Notes: a model not told the origin generated them from the letters alone. A stretch of DNA of 31,456 nucleotides from CAYVZU01 sp964455935 (GCA_964455935.1 CAYVZU010000032.1:1-31456), one strand, 5' to 3'. Shown: positions 1-10,900, counted from the first letter of the stretch. Made by a program: numbers and translations.

Positions 1-1158
1 ACTGGAACAAACGGCAAGACAACGACAGCCCATCTTCTGCGGGCCATTCTGGAACAATGGGGGAAGCCTACGACGCTGCTGGGGACGATTGAGCACCAGA
101 TCCTGGGCCAAAGGGTAACCGCGGCCAATACCACGCCCGAATCCGCCGACCTCTACCAATACTTTCGCCAGACACTCGACGGCGGAGGCAAAGCCGTTGT
201 AATGGAGGTCTCGTCGCATTCACTGGCCATGGACCGCGTGGAAGGCATTTCGTTTGCCGGCGCGGTATTCACGAATTTGACGCACGACCACCTGGATTTT
301 CATGGAGACATGGAGAACTACTACCGGAGCAAAGCCCGGCTCTTTCTGGAGCACTTGGGCAAGGGCGGCCACGCGGCCGTGAATCTCGACGATCCCTACG
401 GCGATCGGCTCGCAAAACAGATTGCGGCGGAACGCCCGGATGTGCGCCTTGTCACATACGGAACCGCGATGGGGGCCGCCGTCCACCCACGCGGCACGGA
501 CATGAGCTGGGAAGGGATTCGCCTCGACCTCGCGACGCCGTGGGGTGATATGGCCCTTGGCTCGCCCCTGTCGGGCACGTTTAATGTCGCCAATCTTTTG
601 GCCGCCGCATCGCTGGCCCTGAGCTATGGCGTTCCGCCCGCGGTTGTTTCCGCCGGAGCCGGTCAGCTGCAAAAGGTAAATGGCCGTTTCGAGAAAGTCA
701 TCGAAGGCCAGGACTTCACGGTTCTGGTCGATTATGCGCATACCCCCGACGCCCTGGAACGCGTCCTTCAAAACGCCCGCGCGCTGACGCAGGGCCGCCT
801 GCTGGCTGTGTTTGGATGCGGCGGAGACCGGGACCGAACCAAACGACCGGTGATGGGGCGCATCGCCTCGACGCTTGCCGATATCGTCTTTGTCACCTCG
901 GACAATCCCCGAACCGAAGACCGCGACGCCATCATCCGTGAGATTCTCACGGGTGTGACCAATTCGGCCGCTCTTGCGGTGGAACCGGACCGGCGTGCCG
1001 CCATTGGCCGCGCGGTTGCCGCGGCCCGGCGCGGGGATTGCCTTGTGATCGCCGGAAAAGGACATGAAAATTACCAGATCATCGGTACCGTGAAGACGCA
1101 TTTCGACGACCACGAAGTCGTGGCCGAGTTCCTTCGCCAGAACCGGGAAGGCAAGTAG
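1..1158 (+). CDS. murE: UDP-MurNAc-tripeptide ligase MurE (5' partial)
   Basis: This cytoplasmic Mur ligase adds the third stem-peptide residue to UDP-MurNAc-L-Ala-D-Glu using ATP. The frame is open from base 1 and begins inside the ATP-binding P-loop (TGTNGKTTT), so the N-terminal UDP-binding domain lies outside the window. The central-domain motif EVSSHSLAMDR and the C-terminal motif DNPRTED (from base 901) are present. The arginine of DNPR is the known specificity determinant for meso-diaminopimelate; lysine-adding enzymes differ here, so DAP-type peptidoglycan is inferred. The gene ends 3 nt before murF, consistent with one dcw operon. An internal ATG at 202 exists but would remove the P-loop and is not the start. 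Confidence 0.96.
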   Translation, partial: TGTNGKTTTAHLLRAILEQWGKPTTLLGTIEHQILGQRVTAANTTPESADLYQYFRQTLDGGGKAVVMEVSSHSLAMDRVEGISFAGAVFTNLTHDHLDFHGDMENYYRSKARLFLEHLGKGGHAAVNLDDPYGDRLAKQIAAERPDVRLVTYGTAMGAAVHPRGTDMSWEGIRLDLATPWGDMALGSPLSGTFNVANLLAAASLALSYGVPPAVVSAGAGQLQKVNGRFEKVIEGQDFTVLVDYAHTPDALERVLQNARALTQGRLLAVFGCGGDRDRTKRPVMGRIASTLADIVFVTSDNPRTEDRDAIIREILTGVTNSAALAVEPDRRAAIGRAVAAARRGDCLVIAGKGHENYQIIGTVKTHFDDHEVVAEFLRQNREGK

Positions 1159-1161
1159 AAA

Positions 1162-2568
1162 ATGAAGACGGACTCCAGCATCTCCCTTCGCCGGTCCCTG
1201 ACCGATGTCTGCGCCCGGTGCGGTTCCGATTGCCGGTTGCAGGGGTCTTCGCAGGCGATGGTCACCGGTGTCTCCATCGACACCCGTTCCCTGAAGCCGG
1301 GCGATCTGTTTGTGGCGCTGGCCGGAGACAAGGCCGACGGCCATCTCTATGTGAAAAACGCTCTGGAGCAAGGGGCGGCCGCGGCGTTGGTGAGCCGATC
1401 CTGGGCCGGCGCGGCAGACGTGCCGGGATCCCTGCTGGTCGCCGACGATCCCTTGATGGCCCTGCAACGCTGGGCCGCGGCCGAGCGGGCCGCCTCGTCA
1501 TACAAACTGGTGGCCCTGACCGGTTCGAGCGGAAAGACCACGACCAAGGAAATGATATATACGGTGCTCTCGCGAAAATACCGCGCGGCCCGAACCGAAG
1601 GAAACCTCAACAACCACATCGGCGTGCCGCTGACGATTCTGCGGTTTGGCCCGTCCATTGACGTCGGCATCACCGAAATGGGCGCCAATCATCCGGGCGA
1701 GATCGACCAACTGACCCGGATCGCCCAGCCCGATGTGGCGCTGATCTCCAACGTGGGATACGCCCATATCGGCCTTTTTGGAAACCTTGAAAATACCGCG
1801 GACGCGAAGTTCGAAATTGTGAATGGGATCAGACGGGGCGGCGCTCTTTTTCTCAATCAGGACGATCCCCTTTTGGTTGCGCGGGCGCAACGGGCGCCGT
1901 GCCCGGTCCGGTTTTTCTCCTGCCAGAATTCATCGGCCGATATCGCGGCCCGGGACCTGCGGCTCGATGCCGATGCCCGCGTTTCCTTCGCGGTGAACGG
2001 CGTAGCATTCCGGCTTCAGGTGCCCGGAATCCATATGGCGGCCAATGCGCTGGCTGCGATCGGCATCGGTCTTTTTCTTGGCGTTGACCTGAAAGCGATA
2101 CGGGACGCCTTGGCCGATTTCCGTCAACCCGAGGGCCGATGGACCCAAAAGACCGTGGTCGGAATCACGCTCATCAACGATGCCTACAATGCGAACCCGT
2201 CTTCCATGCAGGCCGCCCTGGCCACGTTGGGCCGGATGCGGATTGCGGGTCGCAGAATGGCGGTTCTGGGCGATATGCTGGAACTGGGGTCCTACAGTGA
2301 ATCCCTGCACCGGGAGATTGGCGGGGAGGCCGCGAAGGCCGGAATCGACGAGCTTTGTTTCTTCGGCCAATTCGCCGGTGTTCTTCTCGAGGGCGCCCTG
2401 AAGGCGGGGGCCGCTCCGCAGCATTGTCGCATATTCGCGGCGCGCGGAGAAATTGCCGATTACCTGAAATCGCGTCTCAAGCCCGATGACGCGGTGCTGT
2501 TTAAAGGCTCGCATTCCACGCGGTTGTATGAAACAGCCGGAGATCTGGAACGCGCCCTGACGAAGTAG
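1162..2568 (+). CDS. murF: UDP-MurNAc-tripeptide:D-Ala-D-Ala ligase MurF
   Basis: MurF adds D-Ala-D-Ala to the UDP-MurNAc tripeptide, finishing the cytoplasmic pentapeptide precursor. The 468-residue product has the family length. It shows the N-terminal segment with SIDTRSLKPGDLFVAL, the P-loop TGSSGKTTTKEM, the central NLNNHIGVPLT and TEMGANHPGEI motifs, and the C-terminal INDAYNANPSSM and VLGDMLELG motifs. The ATG lies 3 nt after the murE stop with only a weak Shine-Dalgarno, which suggests translational coupling. The next gene, mraY, follows after 9 nt. Confidence 0.97.
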   Translation: MKTDSSISLRRSLTDVCARCGSDCRLQGSSQAMVTGVSIDTRSLKPGDLFVALAGDKADGHLYVKNALEQGAAAALVSRSWAGAADVPGSLLVADDPLMALQRWAAAERAASSYKLVALTGSSGKTTTKEMIYTVLSRKYRAARTEGNLNNHIGVPLTILRFGPSIDVGITEMGANHPGEIDQLTRIAQPDVALISNVGYAHIGLFGNLENTADAKFEIVNGIRRGGALFLNQDDPLLVARAQRAPCPVRFFSCQNSSADIAARDLRLDADARVSFAVNGVAFRLQVPGIHMAANALAAIGIGLFLGVDLKAIRDALADFRQPEGRWTQKTVVGITLINDAYNANPSSMQAALATLGRMRIAGRRMAVLGDMLELGSYSESLHREIGGEAAKAGIDELCFFGQFAGVLLEGALKAGAAPQHCRIFAARGEIADYLKSRLKPDDAVLFKGSHSTRLYETAGDLERALTK

Positions 2569-2577
2569 GAGACCCGA

Positions 2578-3684
2578 ATGCTTTACAATCTGCTTTATCC
2601 GCTCAGCGATATCTTTTCGGGGTTCAACCTGTTTCGCTATATCACGTTTCGCGCTGCTTATGCCGCGATCACCGCTCTTGTGTTGTGCTTCGTGGTTGGA
2701 CCTCGTATAATCCGGCGGCTGCGCGAGCGGCAAGTGAACCAGGTCATTCGCAGCGACGGTCCGGCGACACACCAGGAGAAAGCGGGCACTCCCACCATGG
2801 GCGGCCTGATCATTCTTCTAAGCATCCTTGTGCCCACGCTTCTGTGGGCCGACCTGACGAATTACTACGTGGGACTCATGATCTTTGTCACGGTGTGGAT
2901 GGGCGCGATCGGTTTTCTCGACGACTACCTTAAAGTGGTCCACAAGATGTCGAAGGGACTGGTCGCCAAATACAAAATGCTGGGACAAATTATTCTTGGA
3001 TTGATCCTGGCCCTTGCGATTCTAAAGGGCCCCTATAGCGGAACTGTGCCGGTTACGGCCACCACCCTGCCTTTCATGAAAAACATGAGCCTCAACTGGG
3101 GGTACCTGTTCATCCCGCTTGTGATCGTGGTGATTGCCGGATTCTCGAACGCCGTGAACCTGACCGACGGTCTTGACGGTTTGGCGATCGGGCTTTCGGG
3201 GATCGCGTTTGCGGCATTTGCCGTGGTCTGTTACGCGTCGGGAAACTCCGTGGTCAGCGACTACCTGAATATTCTTTATGTGCGCGGGTCCGGCGAGTTG
3301 ACGGTCTACTGCGCTTCGGCCGTTGGGGCATCCCTGGGTTTCCTCTGGTTCAATGCCAAACCGGCCAAGGTTTTTATGGGCGACGTGGGTTCGCTGGCTC
3401 TGGGGGCTTCGTTGGGCGCAATCGCCATTCTGGTGAAAAAGGAACTGCTTCTTCTGATTATCGGCGCGGTCTTCGTAGTCGAGGCGTTCTCGGTCATGCT
3501 GCAGGTGGCGTACTACAAACGCACTAAAGGTCCCGATGGGAAGGGCAAACGCATTTTCAAAATGGCGCCGTTGCACCATCATTTCGAGCTCTGCGGCTGG
3601 AGCGAGACAACGGTTGTGGTCCGATTCTGGATTATGGGAATTCTGGCGGCGCTGGTGAGCATCAGCACGTTCAAGATTCAGTAA
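2578..3684 (+). CDS. mraY: phospho-MurNAc-pentapeptide transferase MraY
   Basis: MraY is the multi-pass inner-membrane enzyme that transfers phospho-MurNAc-pentapeptide from UDP to undecaprenyl phosphate, making lipid I. The 368-residue product has the usual length and about ten hydrophobic segments. Diagnostic cytoplasmic-loop motifs are present: THQEKAGTPTMGG, the catalytic FLDDYLK, NAVNLTDGLDGLA, FMGDVGSLALG and the histidine-rich PLHHHFE near the C-terminus. An AGGAG overlapping the murF stop codon serves as ribosome-binding site for the ATG at 2578. Confidence 0.98.
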   Translation: MLYNLLYPLSDIFSGFNLFRYITFRAAYAAITALVLCFVVGPRIIRRLRERQVNQVIRSDGPATHQEKAGTPTMGGLIILLSILVPTLLWADLTNYYVGLMIFVTVWMGAIGFLDDYLKVVHKMSKGLVAKYKMLGQIILGLILALAILKGPYSGTVPVTATTLPFMKNMSLNWGYLFIPLVIVVIAGFSNAVNLTDGLDGLAIGLSGIAFAAFAVVCYASGNSVVSDYLNILYVRGSGELTVYCASAVGASLGFLWFNAKPAKVFMGDVGSLALGASLGAIAILVKKELLLLIIGAVFVVEAFSVMLQVAYYKRTKGPDGKGKRIFKMAPLHHHFELCGWSETTVVVRFWIMGILAALVSISTFKIQ

Positions 3685-3686
3685 GC

Positions 3687-5039
<1,353 letters not shown>

Positions 5040-5043
<4 letters not shown>

Positions 5044-6167
5044 AGCGAATTTCGTTTGCCATCGATTTTTGGCTTTTGGCCGTGACCATGCTGCTTGTGG
5101 GCATTGGCGTGGTCATGGTCTACAGCGCCAGCTTCGCGGTGGCCGGCGAGAAGTTCGGCGGCGGCGGATTTTTCATGATCCGTCATTTGATGCGGCTGGG
5201 TCTTGGGCTGGTCGGATTCTTTGTGGCCGTGAATCTCGATTATCACCGATGGGCATCCTTCGACAAGATTTTGCTTGCGGCAGGCCTTGTGTTCCTGGCC
5301 TTGTTGATTCTAAATCCGGGCATCACGGCCATCAACGGAGCCCGGCGATGGATTCGCGTGGGCGGGTTCAGTTTTCAGCCCTCGGAGCTGATGAAACTGG
5401 TCCTGGTGCTGTTCATGGCGCGCTCTTTAAGCGAGCATTGCCATGAGCTGGGTGATTTTAAAAAGGGCCTCCTGCCGCATCTGGGACTGGTGGCTGTGAG
5501 CGCGGGGCTTATTGCCGCCGAGCCCAATTTCAGCACGGCCATGCTGATCACGATTATTCTCCTGGCCATGATCTATCTTGCGGGAGCCCGGCTGCATCAC
5601 CTGCTTGGCATTCTGGTCGCGCTGATTCCGCTGGCCTACATTGTGATGTTGCAGGCGCCGTACCGACGGGCCCGTCTTATGGCCTTTCTGGATCCTTCAA
5701 CCCATGCCCGGAGTTTGGGCTATCAAGCCCATCAGGCCTTGGTCGGGCTTGGGGGGGGCGGCCTTTTCGGCTCCGGCCTGGGCGAAAGCCGGCAGAAGCT
5801 TTTCTATCTTCCCGAGCCCTACACGGATTTCGTCTTCGCGGTTTTGGGAGAGGAAATGGGCTTTCTGGGCGCGCTGCTTGTGATTGCCTTGTTTTTGATT
5901 CTGGGCTGGCGGGGGCTGCGCATTGCCGTGCTTGCGCCGGATCGCTATGGCTACCTGCTTGCGGTCGGCATCACCACCATGCTGATGGTGTATGCGCTAT
6001 TTCACATCGGGGTTGTCACGTCGCTTCTGCCCACGACCGGAATTCCCATGCCGTTTATCAGCTATGGAGGAATGTCGCTTGTTTTCACGCTGATTGCCAT
6101 TGGCATTCTGCTTAACATTTCGGGTCAGGGCCGAATTCGGGAATCGGCCGTACAGGGGATTCGATGA
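5040..6167 (+). CDS. ftsW: septal peptidoglycan glycosyltransferase FtsW (SEDS family)
   Basis: FtsW is the SEDS-family polytopic inner-membrane protein that polymerises lipid II at the septum with its class B PBP partner. The 375 residues show about ten hydrophobic segments beginning at residue 12. Family motifs include VVMVYSAS near the N-terminus, GARRWIRVGGFSFQPSELMKL, LPEPYTDFVFAVLGEE, and PTTGIPMPFISYGGMS near the C-terminus. Its position between murD and murG favours FtsW over RodA. The ATG overlaps the murD stop as ATGA, and the stop overlaps the murG start the same way. Confidence 0.95.
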
Positions 6168-7273
6168 ACAAAAAACCCAAAATTGTTTTTGCGGCCGGAG
6201 GCACGGGCGGACATGTGTACCCCGCCCTGGCAATCGCGCAGGAGATCCGCCGGCTTCGGCCCGAAATCGAAATCGAGTTTGTGGGCCGGCATCATAGTTT
6301 CGAACAGGAGAAAGTGGCTCTTGACCGATTTCCGTTCTTCTGGATAAGCGCCCGCGGCTGGTCACGGTCGGGCCTTCATCACAATGTGGTCTTTCCAATC
6401 GTTCTGGCGTGGTCCACAATGCGGGTAATGGTGCATTTCCTGAGGCACCGGCCCGCGGCGATTTTCGCAACCGGCGGGTATGTTACCGCCTCCGCGCTGA
6501 TTGCGGCCCGCATTCTGGGCGTCCCCATGTACCTGCAGGAACAGAACACCTATCCAGGCTGGGTCACGCGGGCCATGGCGATATCGGCCCGGAGGATTTT
6601 CCTGGCCTATAGCGAGGCCGCCAAGTATCTGCCCGGGCTCACCCGATCGCGAATTCAGGTCCTTGGAATGCCGATTCGTCCAATCCCGGAGAATGTCGAC
6701 AAAAACGAAATACTCGATCGCCATGGCCTTCTGCAGGACCGGCCTGTGTTTCTGGTCTATGGCGGAAGCCAGGGGTCGCATACGCTCAACAATTGGATGC
6801 GCGCGGCGTCGCAATCCATTCTGAACAAAGCCGGCGTTCAGATTGTGTGGCAGACAGGCCTTCAGGAATGGCACAGAAACGGGTTTGCCCGCAACGGGAC
6901 CGGCCTCAAAGCTCTTCCCTACCTCGACCCGGCTTACGATTTCCTTTCGATTACGGATCTCATCCTGTGCAGGGCCGGGGCTTCCACGCTTGCCGAGGTT
7001 GCCGCATTTGGAATTCCGTCAATCATGGTTCCCTATCCCTATGCGACCGACAATCACCAGGAAAAAAACGCCCGTTTTTTCGAGGCGAAAGGCGCGGGCC
7101 TATGCTTCGTCGAGAAGGACGGCTCTCCCGAGAAACTGGCCCAGCTGGTGATTGATCTCTTTGCCGACGGTCCGCGTCTGGAGACCATGCGCCGGCAAAG
7201 CCGCAGCCTGGGGCACCCCGACGCCGCGCCGGCAACGGCGCAGGCATTCCTCAATTGCCTGGGGGCCGCATGA
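6164..7273 (+). CDS. murG: UDP-GlcNAc:lipid I N-acetylglucosaminyltransferase MurG
   Basis: MurG is the membrane-associated GT-B enzyme that converts lipid I to lipid II with UDP-GlcNAc. The 369-residue protein has the N-terminal glycine-rich motif AGGTGGHVYPALA, QEQNTYPG in the N-domain, the second glycine loop YGGSQGSHTLN, and the UDP-GlcNAc-binding segment RAGASTLAEVAAFGIPS followed by PYPYATDNHQEKNA. ATGA overlaps occur at both ends, with ftsW and with murC. Confidence 0.97.
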   Translation: MNKKPKIVFAAGGTGGHVYPALAIAQEIRRLRPEIEIEFVGRHHSFEQEKVALDRFPFFWISARGWSRSGLHHNVVFPIVLAWSTMRVMVHFLRHRPAAIFATGGYVTASALIAARILGVPMYLQEQNTYPGWVTRAMAISARRIFLAYSEAAKYLPGLTRSRIQVLGMPIRPIPENVDKNEILDRHGLLQDRPVFLVYGGSQGSHTLNNWMRAASQSILNKAGVQIVWQTGLQEWHRNGFARNGTGLKALPYLDPAYDFLSITDLILCRAGASTLAEVAAFGIPSIMVPYPYATDNHQEKNARFFEAKGAGLCFVEKDGSPEKLAQLVIDLFADGPRLETMRRQSRSLGHPDAAPATAQAFLNCLGAA

Positions 7274-8646
7274 TCCGCGTGAACCAGCGAAAGCGCAACA
7301 TTCATTTCGTGGGGATTGGCGGGGCGGGCATGAGCGGTCTGGCGCTGATCCTTCACAATCTGGGCTACACCGTCACCGGATCGGATCGCGCCGCGTCCGC
7401 CGTGACCCGCGATTTGACCCGGCAGGGCATCCGTGTTTTCCGCAGACATGAAGCGTCCAATATCCAGGGCGCCGATCTGCTGGTTTTTTCTTCGGCTGTG
7501 CCCAGGGACAATCCCGAGCTTGCGGCTGCCCGCGAGGCGCGCATTCCCGTGATGCGCCGTGCGGAGATGCTGGGCGAGATCATGCGCATGAAATTCAGCG
7601 TTGCCGTATCGGGCACCCACGGCAAAACCACAACCACCTCCATGATCGGAAGCATCCTCAATGCCGCCCGTCTTAGCCCCACGCTGATTGTGGGCGGAAT
7701 CGTGCGCAAGCTCAACACCAACGCCCAGCTGGGCAAGGACGTGTACGCGGTGATCGAGGCGGACGAGTACGACCGGTCTTTTCTGGTCATGTATCCGTCG
7801 ATGGCCGTGGTCACGACCCTTGAGGCGGACCACCTCGACTGCTACAAGGACCTGGACGAAATCAAGAATGCCTTCGTCGAATTCTGCAACAAGGTTCCCT
7901 TCTACGGCTGCAACGTGCTTTGCATTGATGAGCCGAACATTCAGGAAATATTGCCCCGCATCGCCAAAAATGTGGTCACTTACGGGCTTTTGCCGCAGGC
8001 CCATTACACGGCGCGTGAGATTGCCTACGAGGGGATGGGTTCGCATTTCAGCGCCTATGCGCAGGATGAATTGATCGGCCGGTTCAGCCTGCGGATTCCC
8101 GGCGAACACAATTTGAAAAACGCCCTGGGTTCAATCGCGGTTGCGCGCGAACTGGGGATTGCGGCCGACAAGATTCGAAAAGGGCTGGCCGACTTTGCCG
8201 GCGTCCGCCGCCGGTTTGAAATCAAGGGCACCCGGAAGGGCATCACGGTAATCGATGATTACGGCCACCATCCCACCGAGATCCGGGCGACCCTGAAGGC
8301 CGCCAGGGCCGGCGGCGGCCGCCAACGGATCGTGGCGGTGTTCCAGCCGCACCTTTACAGCCGGACCCGCGATTTCTACCGCGACTTTGCCAGCGCCTTT
8401 CTGCTGGCCGACATACTGGTGGCGACCGATGTCTATGCGGCCCGCGAACTTCCTCTTCCCGGCATCACCGGGGGATTGATCGTGGAAGCGGCCAGGGAGA
8501 TGGGCCACACCGGCGCGCATTATGTCGCCAGGAAAGAGAAGTTGGCGGCCTTTACCAAAGCTCTTCTGCGCAAGGGCGACATGGTGATTACCCTGGGAGC
8601 CGGGGATATTTGGAAATACGGGGAAAAACTCCTGAAACTCCTATGA
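7270..8646 (+). CDS. murC: UDP-MurNAc:L-alanine ligase MurC
   Basis: MurC attaches L-alanine to UDP-MurNAc, the first Mur-ligase step. From ATG 7270 the product is 458 residues, a normal length, with the N-terminal Rossmann motif HFVGIGGAGMSGLA, the P-loop SGTHGKTTTTSM, EADEYDRSF, TTLEADHLDCY, GEHNLKNALGS, and DDYGHHPTEIRATL in the C-terminal domain. I prefer ATG 7270 over the in-frame ATG at 7255 because it forms the same ATGA overlap seen throughout the cluster. The stop overlaps the ftsQ start. Many dcw clusters carry murB and ddl after murC; neither is here. Confidence 0.97.
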   Translation: MIRVNQRKRNIHFVGIGGAGMSGLALILHNLGYTVTGSDRAASAVTRDLTRQGIRVFRRHEASNIQGADLLVFSSAVPRDNPELAAAREARIPVMRRAEMLGEIMRMKFSVAVSGTHGKTTTTSMIGSILNAARLSPTLIVGGIVRKLNTNAQLGKDVYAVIEADEYDRSFLVMYPSMAVVTTLEADHLDCYKDLDEIKNAFVEFCNKVPFYGCNVLCIDEPNIQEILPRIAKNVVTYGLLPQAHYTAREIAYEGMGSHFSAYAQDELIGRFSLRIPGEHNLKNALGSIAVARELGIAADKIRKGLADFAGVRRRFEIKGTRKGITVIDDYGHHPTEIRATLKAARAGGGRQRIVAVFQPHLYSRTRDFYRDFASAFLLADILVATDVYAARELPLPGITGGLIVEAAREMGHTGAHYVARKEKLAAFTKALLRKGDMVITLGAGDIWKYGEKLLKLL

Positions 8647-9461
8647 AAAAACTAAAACGGATCGGCGCCAATCAGTCGCTTCACCGGACGGTGCGGAAGG
8701 TGAAACGCAAAGAGCGCGTGCATAGTGCCTTTCGCAAGACCGCCGGTCCGGCAGCCATGGTTACGCTGTCGTTGATCCTGGCCGCGGCGGCTGTCTGGGC
8801 CTCGGTCAAAGTGTGGCAGAAGGCGGGACGCGTGGAGTCGCTGCAATTCCGGTCGGCCAAACTGGAAGGACTCGATGTGCTCGACTCGGCCTCGGTCATG
8901 GCCGTTTCGGGTCTCAAGCTCCCCTGCGCATTCACGCGGGCGCGCCCGCGGGAAATCGAGCGCCGCATCGAGGGCCTGCCCTGGGTGGCCGCGGCAATCG
9001 TCAATCGAAATTGGCTTAGCCGGTCGCTTCGCATCCGGATTCGCGAGCGCAAGCCCGTTGTCTGGATCAACGCCGATTCGATTTGCCTGGCCGACAGCAG
9101 CGGCATGGTATTGCCGCCGGTGCTGGGTCATCAGTTCGATTTTCCCGTGGTCTCCGGCATTCCAGTTGAAGCCGTGCGCACGGGCAACGTCGCCTTTTCG
9201 GCGTCCTGGACGCGGGCGCGGTCGATTCTTGAGACACTCGGAAATCAGGACCGGGAGATTGGACCCCTGGTCTCGGAAATTGTTTTGGACAAAGAACGGC
9301 TCACAATCCACACCCTCTCGGGAATCCGGATCTGCCTGCCGGTGTCCGCCACGGCGGACCGGCTGGGGAGAGCTGCGTTTCTGATTCGGGCGCTGATGAT
9401 GGCCGGCAAAACAACGGCCGAAGTGGATCTCCGCTTCGACCGCGTGGCCTACGTCAGATAG
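8643..9461 (+). CDS. ftsQ: cell division protein FtsQ/DivIB
   Basis: FtsQ is a bitopic inner-membrane divisome protein that links early and late division proteins in the periplasm. From ATG 8643 the product is 272 residues: a basic cytoplasmic tail (about 1-37), one transmembrane helix around residues 38-57, a POTRA-like domain (about 65-140, with EGLPWVAAAIVNRNW followed by LRIRIRERKPVVWI), and the beta domain. Sequence conservation is low, as usual for FtsQ, so the call relies on topology, the POTRA pattern and its place between murC and ftsA. An in-frame ATG at 8610 would extend it into murC; the ATGA overlap at 8643 fits the cluster better. Confidence 0.9.
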   Translation: MKKLKRIGANQSLHRTVRKVKRKERVHSAFRKTAGPAAMVTLSLILAAAAVWASVKVWQKAGRVESLQFRSAKLEGLDVLDSASVMAVSGLKLPCAFTRARPREIERRIEGLPWVAAAIVNRNWLSRSLRIRIRERKPVVWINADSICLADSSGMVLPPVLGHQFDFPVVSGIPVEAVRTGNVAFSASWTRARSILETLGNQDREIGPLVSEIVLDKERLTIHTLSGIRICLPVSATADRLGRAAFLIRALMMAGKTTAEVDLRFDRVAYVR

Positions 9462-9471
9462 AGGAGGCGGA

Positions 9472-10761
9472 ATGGGTTTGCTTAATCGACTGAGCCGGCT
9501 GTCACAACGAAATCAACAGGAGGATGCCATGGAGCGGAAACCCGTGGTGGGGTTGGACATAGGAACAACAAAGATCGCCTGCATCATCGGTGAGCAGGAT
9601 GTCAACGGCGAACTCAAGCTTGTGGGCGTGGGCGTCAGTCCCTCGGATGGCTTGCGCAAGGGTGTGGTGGTCAACATCGACAAGACCGTGCGCTCGATTA
9701 CCAAGGCTGTGGAAGAAGCCGAATTGATGGCTGGCGTGGACGTCCAGGAGGCTTATGTGGGCATCGCCGGCGACCACATTCGTTCGATCAATAGCAAGGG
9801 CGTGGTTGCGGTTACCCGGCCGGACAACGAGATCACCCAGGCCGACGTGGAGCGCGTGATCGAGCAAGCCCGGGCCGTTGCCATTCCCATGGACCGCGAG
9901 ATTCTCCATGTGATCCCGCAGGAGTTCATTGTGGACGACCAGACGGGCATTCGCGAACCCGTGGGCATGTCGGGGGTGCGCCTGGAAGCCGAGGTGCACA
10001 TCGTGACCGGGGCGGTTACCTCCGCGCAGAATATCTACAAAAGCGTGGAAAAGGCCGGATTGCGGGTCAAAGACATTGTTCTGCAGCCTTTGGCTTCGAG
10101 CTATGCCGTACTGGGCGATGACGAGAAGGAGCTGGGCGTGGCGCTCATCGACATCGGCGGCGGCACCACCGACATCGCCATTTTCTTCGACAGCAGCATC
10201 CGCCACACGGCGGTGATCGCCCTGGCGGGACGCAATGTCACCTCGGACGTGGCGATCGGAATCCGCACTCCGCTCGAAAAGGCCGAGGAAATCAAAAAGC
10301 GCTATGGGTGCGCCATGTCGGCGAAAGCCCGGTCCGACGAATACATACCCGTGCCCGGTGTGGGCGGCCGCGACCAGAGCGAAATTTCGAAAAGCGTGCT
10401 GGCTTCCATCATCGAACCCCGCATGGAAGAGATTTTCAGCCTGGCCATGCGCGAAATCAAGCGCACCGGCTACTCCGAGATGCTGGGCGCCGGCATCGTC
10501 CTGACGGGCGGCTGCGCCCTGATGGAAGGCATTGCCGATCTGGCCGTGCGGGTGTTTGAGATGCCGGTGAAGGTGGGTACGCCCGACGGTTTCGGCGGCC
10601 TGGTCGAGACCGCGCGCTCGCCCATTCACGCAACCGGGGTTGGGTTGGTGCGCTATGCCATGCATCATGGCAGCAAGGAACCGGGTCCGCGCCTCGTGGG
10701 CGAAGAGAGCTTCAATCGTGTCTTCCGTCGCATGAAGGAGTGGATGAAGGACTTCTTTTGA
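9472..10761 (+). CDS. ftsA: cell division actin-like ATPase FtsA
   Basis: FtsA is the actin-like protein that tethers FtsZ to the membrane and recruits late divisome proteins. The product is 429 residues from ATG 9472 or 410 from ATG 9529. Motifs are VVGLDIGTTKIACIIGE (phosphate 1), the SHS2/1C insert region, LIDIGGGTTDIAIF (phosphate 2) and GIVLTGGCALMEG (adenosine). The C-terminus RRMKEWMKDFF is the amphipathic membrane-targeting helix. Both starts have an AGGAGG at good spacing (9462-9467 and 9518-9523), so two N-terminal forms are possible. It follows ftsQ by 10 nt. Confidence 0.97.
   Translation: MGLLNRLSRLSQRNQQEDAMERKPVVGLDIGTTKIACIIGEQDVNGELKLVGVGVSPSDGLRKGVVVNIDKTVRSITKAVEEAELMAGVDVQEAYVGIAGDHIRSINSKGVVAVTRPDNEITQADVERVIEQARAVAIPMDREILHVIPQEFIVDDQTGIREPVGMSGVRLEAEVHIVTGAVTSAQNIYKSVEKAGLRVKDIVLQPLASSYAVLGDDEKELGVALIDIGGGTTDIAIFFDSSIRHTAVIALAGRNVTSDVAIGIRTPLEKAEEIKKRYGCAMSAKARSDEYIPVPGVGGRDQSEISKSVLASIIEPRMEEIFSLAMREIKRTGYSEMLGAGIVLTGGCALMEGIADLAVRVFEMPVKVGTPDGFGGLVETARSPIHATGVGLVRYAMHHGSKEPGPRLVGEESFNRVFRRMKEWMKDFF
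9518..9523 (+). promoter_or_regulatory. Shine-Dalgarno for the internal ftsA start at 9529
   Basis: A perfect AGGAGG lies 5 nt before ATG 9529, inside the longer ftsA frame. The upstream start at 9472 also has AGGAGG (9462-9467). The sequence alone does not decide between them; the downstream start puts the phosphate-1 motif at the usual distance from the N-terminus. Confidence 0.6.
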
Positions 10762-10774
10762 AAACGTAACTCAG

Positions 10775-10849
10775 CACCCCCCTCGCCCTAGCCACGGGGA
10801 GAGGGGATTTTTCCTCTCCCTTTGATGGGAGAGGATTAAGGTGAGGGTG
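10775..10849. repeat. palindromic intergenic repeat between ftsA and ftsZ
   Basis: The ftsA-ftsZ gap contains a nested inverted repeat. The inner stem CCTCTCCC (10813-10820) pairs with GGGAGAGG (10827-10834) across a 6-nt loop. Outer arms CACCCCCCTC (10775) and GAGGGTG (to 10849) pair imperfectly. It resembles the CACCCTCACC...CTCTCCC class of dispersed palindromic repeats that I recall from many bacterial genomes. It may act as an RNA hairpin that tunes ftsZ transcript levels. Confidence 0.7.
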
Positions 10850-10900
10850 TTTGGACAGGGAAAAAGGAATGAAAACCAGGAATTTGACAATCCCCAAACC

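Noticed and set aside
10884..10889. TTGACA as a -35 box for ftsZ
   Set aside because: The sequence 17 bp downstream (CTTCTC) is part of the hairpin and does not resemble a -10 box.
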